Assembly (NCBI GenBank): GCA_023460255.1
Contig: JAEWQZ010000012.1
Span: 1 to 13,325, forward strand
DNA from: Actinomycetes bacterium
Lineage (GTDB): Bacteria; Actinomycetota; Actinomycetes; Actinomycetales; Cellulomonadaceae
Length of the DNA: 13,325 nucleotides
Direction: 5' to 3'
Within the stretch, counting starts at the first letter, position 1. Every line of letters begins with the position of its first letter. The translations under genes and the position numbers were made by a program. Under the pieces are notes generated by a model. It ran no database searches and was not told where the DNA came from. It was given only the letters and a program-made list of their open reading frames with translations. Shown piece after piece: positions 6,219-13,325 of this stretch.

Positions 6219-9200
6219 GGCCTGGTCCGCGCCGCCCATCGTAGGCGACGCGCCGGTGGGCGCCGGCGGTGCCAGGACCGTCGTGATGAGGTCCTGCGCC
6301 CAGGCGAGCACCTCGCGCCCGGCCAGCGGGCGGCCGCCGAGCCGCGCCGTCGTCGGGAAGGGCACGAGGATCGTGCGGACGGCGGGCTTGAGCACTGTCC
6401 CCGGGTACAGCCGGCGCAGGCGCAGCTGGGCCGACTCGGGGAGCTCCACCGGCGCGAACCTGACGAACTTGCCCTGCGACGTGACGTCGGTCAGCCCGGC
6501 CGCCCGCGCGACGCCCCGGAACGCGGCCACGGCCATGAGGTTCTCCACGGGCTCCGGCAGCGCGCCGTACCTGTCGACGAGCTCGGCCCGCACCTGGTCG
6601 AGGTCGGCCGTCGTCGCGGCGTCGGCGATCTTGCGGTAGGCCTCCAGGCGCAGCCGCTCGTGCGCGATCCAGTCGTGCGGCAGGTGCGCGTCGACCGGGA
6701 GCTCGATGGTGACCTCGGCCGGCCCCTCCTCGGCCTCGCCGCGGAAGGCCGCGACGGCGTCGGCCACCATCCGCACGTACAGGTCGAAGCCGACCCCGGC
6801 GATGTGCCCGGACTGCTCCCCGCCGAGGAGGTTGCCCGCGCCGCGGATCTCCAGGTCCTTCAGGGCGATCTGCATGCCCGCGCCGAGGTCGGTGTTGGCG
6901 GCCATCGTGGCGAGCCGGTCGTGGGCGGTCTCGGTCAGCGGCCGGTCGGGCGGGTACATGAAGTAGGCGTACGCGCGCTCCCGCCCGCGCCCGACGCGCC
7001 CGCGCAGCTGGTGCAGCTGGGACAGGCCCAGCAGGTCGGCCCGCTCGAGGACGAGGGTGTTCGCGTTGGAGATGTCCAGGCCGGTCTCGACGATGGTGGT
7101 GCAGACGAGCACGTCGAACCGCTTCTCCCAGAAGTCGACGATCACCTGCTCGAGCTGGTGCTCGCCCATCTGCCCGTGCGCGACGGCGACCCGCGCCTCG
7201 GGCACCAGCTCGGCGATCCGGGCGGCGGCGCGCCCGATCGAGCTGACCTTGTTGTGCACGTAGAAGACCTGTCCCTCGCGGAGCAGCTCGCGCCGGATCG
7301 CGGCCACCACCTGCTTCTCGTCGTACGCGCCCACGAACGTCAGGACGGGGTGGCGCTCCTCGGGCGGGGTGGCCAGCGTGGACATCTCGCGGATGCCCGT
7401 GACCGCCATCTCCAGGGTGCGCGGGATGGGGGTCGCGCTCATCGCGAGCACGTCCACGTCGGTGCGCAGCTGCTTGAGCGTCTCCTTGTGCTCGACGCCG
7501 AAGCGCTGCTCCTCGTCGATCACCACGAGCCCGAGGTCCTTGAACCGCACGCTGCCCGTGATGAGGCGATGGGTGCCGATGACGACGTCGACGCTGCCGT
7601 CGGCGAGGCCCTCGACGACGGCCTTCGCCTCGGCGTCGGTCTGGAACCGGGACAGCGCCTTCACTGTCACGGGGAACGGCGCGTAGCGCTCGGAGAACGT
7701 CTCGAGGTGCTGCTGGACGAGCAGCGTCGTCGGCACGAGCACCGCGACCTGCTTGCCGTCCTGCACCGCCTTGAACGCGGCCCGCACCGCGATCTCCGTC
7801 TTGCCGTAGCCGACGTCGCCGCAGATCAGCCGGTCCATCGGGTAGGGCTTGGCCATGTCGGCCTTGACCTCGTCGATCGTGGCGAGCTGGTCGGGGGTCT
7901 CCACGAACGCGAAGGCGTCCTCGAGCTCGGCCTGCCACGGCGTGTCGGGGCCGTAGGCGTAGCCGGGCGTGGCCATCCGGGCCGAGTACAGGCGGATCAG
8001 CTCGGCGGCGATCTCCTTGACGGCCTTGCGGGCCCGGCCCTTGGTCTTCGCCCAGTCCGAGCCGCCCATCTTGTTCAGGGCGGGCGCCTCGCCGCCCACG
8101 TACTTGGTGACCTGGTCGAGCTGGTCGGTGGGCACGTAGAGGCGGTCACCGGGCTGACCGCGCTTGGAGCTCGCGTACTCGATGACCAGGTACTCGCGCG
8201 TGCCCGACGCCGGCCCCGCCTTGATGGTGCGCGCGGTGAGCTCGACGAAGCGTCCGACGCCGTGCTGCTCGTGCACGACGTAGTCCCCCGGGCGCAGCTG
8301 GAGCGGGTCGACGACGTTGCGGCGCCGCGCGGGCAGCCCGCGCATGTCGCGCGTGGACGCCCCGGGTCGGCCGGTGAGGTCGGCCTCGGTGAACACGGCG
8401 AGCCGGAGCGCCTCGGCGACGAAGCCGCGGCCCACGGGGGCGGGCACGACGAGCACGACGCCGGCCTCCGGCGCCTCGGGCAGCTCGGTGACCTTGCGGG
8501 CCGGGACGTCCATGGAGGAGAGCTGCTCGACCATCCGCTGCGCGGGACCGGGGCCGTCCGTGGCGAGCACGAGCCGCCAGCCGTCGCGCTGGTGGCCCCG
8601 CAGGTCCGCGACGGCGCGGGGCACGTCGCCGTGGTAGGCGCGCACGTCGCGGGCCGCCACGACGAGCGCGTCGCCGTCCCCGCCCTCCTCCGCGACCGCG
8701 ACCGCGTCCGCGTCCTGGCGATCGTCGGGGCCACCGTCGGTCCCCTCGGCGGTACCGAGGGCCGCGTCGAGCGAGAACCCGCTCAGCGTCCACCAGCCGA
8801 GGTCGCGGGCGATCCCGGCCTCGCGCGTGGCGCCGTAGTCGGCGAACGACGCGCGGGACAGGTCGATCGGGGTGCGTCCCCCGGCCGCAGCGGCGGTCCA
8901 CGCGGCGGCGAGGAACTCCTGCGTGGTCGCCGCGAGGTCGTGCGCGCGGCGGCGGACGCGCTCGGGCTCGGCGACGAGGAGCAGCGACCGCTCGGGCAGC
9001 AGGTCGAGGACCGGGACCATGCGGTCCACGAGCACCGGGGCGAGGGACTCCATGCCCTCCACGGCGATGCCGGCGGCGAGCTTCTCGAGCATCTCCGCGG
9101 CACCGGGCAGGTCGTCGACGAGGCCGCGCGCGCGCTCCCGCACGGCCTTGGTGAGGAGGATCTCGCGGCACGGCGGCGCCCAGAGCCCGTCGGGCGCCTC

Positions 9201-9893
9201 CCCGAGGGAGCGCTGGTCCGCCACGGCGAACCACCTGATCTCCTCGACGGTGTCGCCCCACAGCTCGATGCGCAGCGGGTGCTCCTCGGTGGGCGGAAAG
9301 ACGTCGAGGATGCCGCCGCGCACCGCGAAGTCCCCGCGCCGCTCCACCATGTCCACCCGGGAGTACGCGGCGCCGACGAGGCGCTCGGCGAGGTCCTCGA
9401 GGTCCGCGGTGTCGCCCGCGGCGAGCGTGACGGGGCGCAGCTCGCCGAGGCCCGCCACGACGGGCTGGAGCAGCGCGCGCACGGGCACGACGAGCACCCG
9501 CACCGGGCCCGCACCGTGGTGCCCCGCCTCGGGGTGGGTCAGGCGACGGAAGACGGCCAGCCGGCGCGCGACGGTGTCGCTGCGCGGGGAGAGCCGCTCG
9601 TGCGGCAGCGTCTCCCAGGCCGGCAGGACTGCGACGTCGTCGGCGGGCAGGTAGCACCGGAGGGCGGTGGCGAGGTCGTCCGCCTCCCGGCCGGTCGCGG
9701 TGACGACGGTGAGCACGGCACCCGGCTCACGCTCCGCGAGGCTGCGCGCCGCGGCGGCGACCACCGGCGGGCGGGCGCCCACGGGCAGGACGACGTCAAG
9801 GGGCGTGCGCGGGCCGCTCGCGCCCGCCTGCTCCGCGACGGCAGCGGCGGCGGGGTCGGCGAGCAGCGCCGAGAGGACTCCAGTGAGGTTCAT
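6216..9893 (-). CDS. mfd: Transcription-repair coupling factor Mfd
   Basis: This is a DNA translocase (1225 aa) that pushes stalled RNA polymerase off damaged DNA and recruits UvrA for nucleotide excision repair. The UvrB-like N-terminal part includes RRGDFAVRGGILDVFPPTEE near residue 184. The RNA-polymerase-interacting segment RPGDYVVHEQHGVGRF is near 534. The superfamily 2 motor has Walker A in CGDVGYGKTE (about 687-698), the DEEQ box in VVIDEEQRFG (about 794), MSATPIPRTL (about 819) and RGRVGRGRERAYAYF (about 965). The C-terminal regulatory domain has TIELPVDAHLPHDWI near 1059. All expected motifs are intact and length is usual for actinobacteria. ATG at 9893 was chosen; the frame stays open to a GTG at 9941, but those 16 residues are unlike Mfd and neither start has a strong ribosome site. 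It heads the mfd-lipoprotein-mazG group. Confidence 0.97.
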   Translation of the reverse strand: MNLTGVLSALLADPAAAAVAEQAGASGPRTPLDVVLPVGARPPVVAAAARSLAEREPGAVLTVVTATGREADDLATALRCYLPADDVAVLPAWETLPHERLSPRSDTVARRLAVFRRLTHPEAGHHGAGPVRVLVVPVRALLQPVVAGLGELRPVTLAAGDTADLEDLAERLVGAAYSRVDMVERRGDFAVRGGILDVFPPTEEHPLRIELWGDTVEEIRWFAVADQRSLGEAPDGLWAPPCREILLTKAVRERARGLVDDLPGAAEMLEKLAAGIAVEGMESLAPVLVDRMVPVLDLLPERSLLLVAEPERVRRRAHDLAATTQEFLAAAWTAAAAGGRTPIDLSRASFADYGATREAGIARDLGWWTLSGFSLDAALGTAEGTDGGPDDRQDADAVAVAEEGGDGDALVVAARDVRAYHGDVPRAVADLRGHQRDGWRLVLATDGPGPAQRMVEQLSSMDVPARKVTELPEAPEAGVVLVVPAPVGRGFVAEALRLAVFTEADLTGRPGASTRDMRGLPARRRNVVDPLQLRPGDYVVHEQHGVGRFVELTARTIKAGPASGTREYLVIEYASSKRGQPGDRLYVPTDQLDQVTKYVGGEAPALNKMGGSDWAKTKGRARKAVKEIAAELIRLYSARMATPGYAYGPDTPWQAELEDAFAFVETPDQLATIDEVKADMAKPYPMDRLICGDVGYGKTEIAVRAAFKAVQDGKQVAVLVPTTLLVQQHLETFSERYAPFPVTVKALSRFQTDAEAKAVVEGLADGSVDVVIGTHRLITGSVRFKDLGLVVIDEEQRFGVEHKETLKQLRTDVDVLAMSATPIPRTLEMAVTGIREMSTLATPPEERHPVLTFVGAYDEKQVVAAIRRELLREGQVFYVHNKVSSIGRAAARIAELVPEARVAVAHGQMGEHQLEQVIVDFWEKRFDVLVCTTIVETGLDISNANTLVLERADLLGLSQLHQLRGRVGRGRERAYAYFMYPPDRPLTETAHDRLATMAANTDLGAGMQIALKDLEIRGAGNLLGGEQSGHIAGVGFDLYVRMVADAVAAFRGEAEEGPAEVTIELPVDAHLPHDWIAHERLRLEAYRKIADAATTADLDQVRAELVDRYGALPEPVENLMAVAAFRGVARAAGLTDVTSQGKFVRFAPVELPESAQLRLRRLYPGTVLKPAVRTILVPFPTTARLGGRPLAGREVLAWAQDLITTVLAPPAPTGASPTMGGADQA

Positions 9894-10009
9894 CGGTTCC
9901 CGGGTGGAGGAGGTGGTCTGCGCGCGGCCGGCGCGCCGCACGGCCCGGTGGGCAGCACGACGGGCCCCGCTCCGGGATCCCGAGAGGTCCCGGACGAGGT
10001 CCGACCGTC

Positions 10010-10015
10010 AGTCTA
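10010..10015 (-). promoter_or_regulatory. Candidate -10 box of the mfd promoter
   Basis: The minus strand reads TAGACT, a good TANNNT match. Transcription would begin near 10003, giving mfd a leader of about 110 nt. No -35 box is evident. Confidence 0.4.
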
Positions 10016-10046
10016 GGCGGGGGGCCCGACGCGGCCGCCGCGGCCG

Positions 10047-10094
10047 GGGCTGCTCCGCACGCGTGGGCCCGGGCTGCTCCGCACGGGTGGTCCG
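10047..10094. repeat. Tandem duplication of a 24-bp unit
   Basis: Two adjacent 24-bp copies, 10047-10070 and 10071-10094, agree at 21 of 24 positions and share GGGCTGCTCCGCACG exactly. They lie between the divergent promoters of mfd and the ABC exporter. They may be regulatory sites or a recent slippage duplication. Confidence 0.75.
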
Positions 10095-10151
10095 TGCCGC
10101 GATCGGCCCTCGAGAATATGTCCGGTCCGTCCCGTGTGTGATCCTTGCCCC

Positions 10152-11996
10152 ATGGACATCGACCCTGTGGACGTGCTCGCCGCGCGTCGGCGGGGACCAC
10201 GCTCGCTCCGCCGCCTGGCGGCGCTGGTCGCCCGCTCGCTGCGCACCGTGTGGGCGTCCGGGCGGGCGGCCTTCTGCGCCGTCGTCGGGCTCCAGGTCGT
10301 CGCGGCCGGCGCGCTCGCGGCGCAGGTGCTGACCGTGGAGCGGGTGCTCGACGCGATCCTGGCCGTCGCGGACGACGCCGACGCCCTGCCCCGCCTGTGG
10401 CTGCCCGTCGGCGTCCTGGCCGGTCTCACGGCCGCCACGGGTCTGGTCGGGGCGGTGCAGGGCAACGTGGAACGGCTGCTCGGCGAGCGCGTCATCGCGT
10501 ACACGTGGCGGGACGTGCTGCGCACCTCCACGAGCGTGAGCCTGCGGCACTTCGAGGACCCCGACTTCTTCGACCGGCTCCAGCGCGTGGAGACCAACGC
10601 CATCTACCGGCCCTACCAGGTCACCCAGGGCGTCGTGCTCGTCATCGGCTCGGCCCTGGCCAGCCTCGGCCTCGGGGCGGCGCTGGTCAGCCTGCACCCG
10701 GCGCTGCTGCCGCTGCTCCTGCTCGGCGGGCTGCCCCTCGTGCTGACCAGCCGCCGGGAGAGCCGCCTGGAGTTCGACTTCGCCGTCAGGCAGACGGCCG
10801 CCGAACGGATGCGCGAGTACCTCGTCCTGCTCCAGACGGGTCGCGACGAGGCCGCCGAGGTCCGCGCCTTCGACCTCGCCCCCGAGCTGGGCCGACGGCT
10901 CGACGCGAGCTACCGCCGCTACCTCGCGGACCTGCGCGGGCACCTGCGGCGGCGCTCCGTGCTCGCGGCCCTCGGCAACCTCGGCGCCGCGGTCGCGCTG
11001 GCCGGCACGCTCGTCGCGCTGGTGTGGCTGGTGGCCCGCGGCGAGGTGGCGGTCGCGGCGGCGGGCGCGGCCATCGTCGCCATCCGGATGCTCGCGACGC
11101 AGGTGCAGGCCGTCACCAACGGCGTCCGGCTCGTCTTCGAGTCCGGGCTGTTCCTGGACGACGTCGCCGCGTTCCTCGCCATCCGGCCCGACGACGAGGA
11201 CGCCGACCGCCTCGAGGCGCCGCCGACGTTCGAGACCGTGGAGACTGCGGCCGTCTCGTTCACGTACCCGGGCGCGCAGCAGCCCGCGCTCGACGGGGTC
11301 TCGGTGCGCATCCGCGCCGGCGAGGTCGTCGCGCTCGTCGGGGAGAACGGCTCCGGCAAGACGACGCTGACCAAGCTCGTCGCCGGGCTGTACGCGCCGG
11401 ACGCGGGATCGGTGCTGTGGGACGGCGTGGACGCGCGGCGCATGACGGGGTCGAGCCTGCGCCGCCGCGTGACCGTGATCTTCCAGGACTTCGTGCAGTA
11501 CGCCTTCAGCGCGGCCGACAACATCGCGATCGGCCGTCCGGGCGAGGAGGTGGACCTGGACCGGGTGCGGGCGGCCGCGGCGGCCGCGGGCATCGAGCGC
11601 ACGCTGGCCGGGCTGCCCGAGGGGTGGTCGACCCCGCTCTCGCGGGAGTTCCCCGGCGGGCGGGACCTGTCCGGTGGCCAGTGGCAGCGCGTCGCGCTCG
11701 CCCGGGCCCTGTACCGGGACGCCCCGCTGGTGGTGCTCGACGAGCCCACCGCCGCGATGGACGCCCGGGCCGAGCACGACCTGTTCGCCTCGCTGCGCAC
11801 GGTGCTCGCCGGCCGGAGTGCGCTGGTCGTCTCGCACCGGTTCTCCACCGTGCGCACCGCCGACCGGATCTACGTGCTGGACGCCGGCCGGGTCATCGAG
11901 GAGGGCACGCACGACGAGCTCATGGCCGCCGGCGGGCGGTACGCCGAGCTCTTCCGCCTCCAGGCGGCCGCGTACCTGCCGGCCGAGCAGGCGTAG
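10152..11996 (+). CDS. ABC exporter, fused permease and ATPase (peptide-exporter-like)
   Basis: This is a half-transporter of 614 aa with an N-terminal membrane domain (about 1-340; hydrophobic segments near 36-56, 77-100, 153-198 and 275-320) and a C-terminal ATPase. The ATPase has Walker A GENGSGKTT (about 397), Q-loop FQDF (443), signature LSGGQ (505), Walker B LVVLDEPTA (526-534) and the switch His in VSHRFS (560), all intact. FEDPDFFDRLQRVETNA...RPYQVTQG in the membrane domain recalls lantibiotic/peptide exporters of the NisT/LanT type, but there is no N-terminal C39 peptidase. It presumably works as a homodimer; the substrate is unknown. No biosynthesis gene, precursor peptide or partner permease is next to it. 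ATG at 10152 is taken as the start; an in-frame GTG at 10134 would add six residues. Neither has a Shine-Dalgarno, so a leaderless start is possible. Confidence 0.92.
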   Translation: MDIDPVDVLAARRRGPRSLRRLAALVARSLRTVWASGRAAFCAVVGLQVVAAGALAAQVLTVERVLDAILAVADDADALPRLWLPVGVLAGLTAATGLVGAVQGNVERLLGERVIAYTWRDVLRTSTSVSLRHFEDPDFFDRLQRVETNAIYRPYQVTQGVVLVIGSALASLGLGAALVSLHPALLPLLLLGGLPLVLTSRRESRLEFDFAVRQTAAERMREYLVLLQTGRDEAAEVRAFDLAPELGRRLDASYRRYLADLRGHLRRRSVLAALGNLGAAVALAGTLVALVWLVARGEVAVAAAGAAIVAIRMLATQVQAVTNGVRLVFESGLFLDDVAAFLAIRPDDEDADRLEAPPTFETVETAAVSFTYPGAQQPALDGVSVRIRAGEVVALVGENGSGKTTLTKLVAGLYAPDAGSVLWDGVDARRMTGSSLRRRVTVIFQDFVQYAFSAADNIAIGRPGEEVDLDRVRAAAAAAGIERTLAGLPEGWSTPLSREFPGGRDLSGGQWQRVALARALYRDAPLVVLDEPTAAMDARAEHDLFASLRTVLAGRSALVVSHRFSTVRTADRIYVLDAGRVIEEGTHDELMAAGGRYAELFRLQAAAYLPAEQA

Positions 11997-12106
11997 CGGC
12001 GGGATCCTGGGCGCCGCTTCTTCCACCCGCGCCGGCTCGGCCGAGCCATTGATCCTGCCGGGCCCCTTCCGTTCAGCAGACCCCTCTTCGACTCAACCGA
12101 AACCCC
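11997..12106. other. Convergent intergenic spacer with weak hairpins
   Basis: This spacer lies between the stops of the ABC exporter and the HNH gene. It contains the perfect 14-bp palindrome GGCTCGGCCGAGCC at 12034-12047, which as RNA could make only a 5-bp stem with a GGCC loop. A second inverted pair, AACCCC (12101-12106) and GGGGTT (12119-12124), spans the end of the HNH gene. Either may terminate transcription, but neither matches the strength of the stems beside eno. Confidence 0.4.
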
Positions 12107-13325
12107 TCAGTACGGCGGGGGGTTCCCTTCGCGGGACAGGCGCTCGTAGGGGATGTCCAGGCCGGGTCGGCTGCGGTAGCGGTGGCCGGTGGGGGTGGTC
12201 CACTCGAAGATCCCAGGGCTCACCTGTTCGAGCGTGAACCCCGCGTCGGTCTTGACGGTGTGGTCGCGTCGGCACAGGGGGCCGAGGTTGGTGTCCGCCG
12301 TCGGACCGTGGGCGCGGTGGTACTCCACCGTGTGGTCCAGGTCGCACGTCTCGGCAGTCGCAGGGCATCCGGGGCGCGCGCAGGAGCGGTCCCGGGCGCG
12401 CACATGCTGGTCGAGGTCCGCTGGCGGCTGGTACCGGGTGCGCCCGACGTCCAGGACCGCCCCGGTCAGAGGGTCGGTGACGATGCGCCGCCAGACCCCG
12501 CCGCGGGCCAGCGCCCGAGCGGCCTCGGCCGTGATCGGCCCGTAACCGGCCAGGTCACCGGGGTCCTCGTCCAGTCCGAGGAGGGTCGACAAGGCCACGT
12601 TCACCCGGATCTCCGTCCGCGCGTGCGGGCGGCGCGTGCCCCCGGCTGAACCGGCGGCCTTCATCGCCGGGCCCACGCCCACCGTCGTCGCGGCTCCCGA
12701 CGCCGCCGACTCGCTCCTGTCGTACGCGGTGGGCGCGGTGCCGGTGATGGTGCGGGTGGTCAGGTCGACCAGGAGGTCCGCGCGGAGCTGGTCCAACGTG
12801 CGGGGGTCTCCGGCGGTACGCGCGGACCGGGCAAGGGCGCTCAGCGACGAGTCGAGGCGGGCGGCGTCGGGGGCCGGCAGCACGGCCCAGATCCCGGCCA
12901 TCCCGTCGGCGAGCACACGGGGGACGTCGACGCGGCGGCCGAGGGCGCGGGCCTGGTGGCGTTCGGCGGCGGCTTCCGGGTCCACGGTGATCAGGGCGCG
13001 GGCGACATCGCGGGCCAGCTGGGTGGGGGTGCGCGTCGGTGCCCCGGGTAGCACGGCCTCCTGCACGTCCAGGGCCACAGGCACCGGGACGGCGTCCAAC
13101 GCCTCGACCAGGACCCGGGCCTTGGCCGGATCGATCTCGCCCGCGGCCAGGGCGTCCCCCGTCCACGCGAGGGCACCCGAGTACGCCCGGCCGTGGCGCA
13201 CGAGGGCCTCCGCCTGCCGGCGGGAGCAACCCAGGCGCAGCGCGAGCTCCTCACCGGCCACGCACGGCTTGGCCACCCGGCCCGCGGCAGCCGGCCACGT
13301 CGGGTTCATCGACGCCCGGTCCGCC
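12107..13325 (-). CDS. DUF222 / 13E12-repeat-type HNH endonuclease-family protein (5' partial)
   Basis: This is a probable nuclease of the DUF222-HNH family abundant in actinobacteria, often in several copies per genome; its biological role is not established. The visible part has the helical DUF222 region (SRRQAEALVRHGRAY, AGEIDPAKARVLVEAL, ARALITVDPEAAAERHQARA). A low-complexity Ala/Gly/Ser/Thr insert follows, then a C-terminal HNH domain: CARPGC, CDLDHTVEYHRAHGPT, NLGPLCRRDHTVKT. The Cys pair, the DLDH metal-binding motif, the Asn and the final His are all present, though RRDH replaces the more usual RRHH. An ATG at 13309 would give 400 aa, but the frame stays open to the window end without a stop. 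The sequence after that ATG also looks internal to DUF222, so the true start most likely lies outside. It converges on the ABC exporter. Confidence 0.9.
   Translation of the reverse strand, partial: ADRASMNPTWPAAAGRVAKPCVAGEELALRLGCSRRQAEALVRHGRAYSGALAWTGDALAAGEIDPAKARVLVEALDAVPVPVALDVQEAVLPGAPTRTPTQLARDVARALITVDPEAAAERHQARALGRRVDVPRVLADGMAGIWAVLPAPDAARLDSSLSALARSARTAGDPRTLDQLRADLLVDLTTRTITGTAPTAYDRSESAASGAATTVGVGPAMKAAGSAGGTRRPHARTEIRVNVALSTLLGLDEDPGDLAGYGPITAEAARALARGGVWRRIVTDPLTGAVLDVGRTRYQPPADLDQHVRARDRSCARPGCPATAETCDLDHTVEYHRAHGPTADTNLGPLCRRDHTVKTDAGFTLEQVSPGIFEWTTPTGHRYRSRPGLDIPYERLSREGNPPPY

Larger units (their letters stand above)
9894..10151. other. Divergent intergenic region between mfd and the ABC exporter
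   Basis: These 258 bp must hold both the mfd and the exporter promoters. They contain a candidate mfd -10 box (10015-10010), a tandem 24-bp repeat (10047-10094) and an inverted repeat TCCGGGA/TCCCGGA (9971-9977, 9988-9994) in the mfd leader. An A/T-rich patch, GAGAATATG at 10112-10120, upstream of the exporter may be part of its promoter, but it matches no clear -10/-35 pair. No gene is seen. Confidence 0.6.

Noticed and set aside
5662..7938. Reading frame that would extend the lipoprotein by about 580 residues into mfd
   Set aside because: The extension is Arg/Gly-rich shadow sequence. The lipobox signal peptide and the ribosome site at 6218-6211 fix the real start at 6204.
6660..10016. 1118-codon open frame on the plus strand opposite mfd
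   Set aside because: Composition is Arg/His/Gly/Val-rich with no recognisable domain, and it lies wholly antisense to an intact mfd. Long antisense frames are expected at this GC content.
10095..10151. Possible small precursor peptide gene beside the exporter
   Set aside because: No start with a ribosome site and no leader/core-like peptide could be seen in the gap between mfd and the exporter.
10008..12026. 672-codon minus-strand frame opposite the ABC exporter
   Set aside because: The overlapping plus-strand frame has all five ABC ATPase motifs intact; the minus frame is low-complexity shadow.

Overview
The window is very GC-rich DNA from a high-GC Gram-positive bacterium. Gene content, GTG starts, GC-rich terminators without U-tracts and a DUF222/13E12-type HNH gene all point to an actinobacterium. 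The order mfd - lipoprotein - mazG - (pntAB) - eno - possible ftsB-like gene resembles the mfd/mazG/lpqU/eno/ftsB-like cluster of Mycobacterium and other Actinobacteria. A Micrococcales genus such as Cellulomonas or a relative is my best guess, from gene style only.

Layout. From about 10.0 kb down to position 1 everything reads on the minus strand. It begins with mfd (transcription-repair coupling factor, 6216-9893). Next come a small SurA-N-like lipoprotein (5662-6204) and mazG (NTP pyrophosphohydrolase, 4925-5665). These three are tightly packed: the mfd stop codon is part of the lipoprotein's ribosome binding site, and the lipoprotein stop overlaps the mazG GTG start by 4 nt. After 91 bp come pntA and pntB (proton-translocating transhydrogenase), which overlap by 1 nt and end at a strong hairpin terminator (1813-1851). 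Eno (enolase, 372-1652) follows as its own unit, with a candidate promoter, a 20-bp imperfect palindrome in its leader and another perfect 16-bp terminator stem (314-359). The remaining left edge (78-313) is non-coding. It holds a G-rich 20-bp tandem repeat and three copies of a GTGGAACGA motif. A reading frame that may be the N-terminus of an FtsB-like gene starts at 77 and leaves the window.

On the plus strand, divergent from mfd, lies one ABC exporter half-transporter (10152-11996). It resembles peptide/lantibiotic exporters but has no visible substrate gene. Converging on it from the right edge is a DUF222-HNH endonuclease-family gene (12107-13325), cut off at its 5' end by the window.

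Functionally the window combines DNA repair and NTP-pool sanitation (Mfd, MazG), NADPH balance (PntAB) and glycolysis (Eno). These are well-known families, and I did not find a clear novel system. The more unusual points are non-coding: the repeats left of eno, the palindrome in the eno leader, the transhydrogenase pair between mazG and eno, and the overlapping signals of the mfd-lipoprotein-mazG chain. Functional statements rest on motif recognition by eye; no database search was run.
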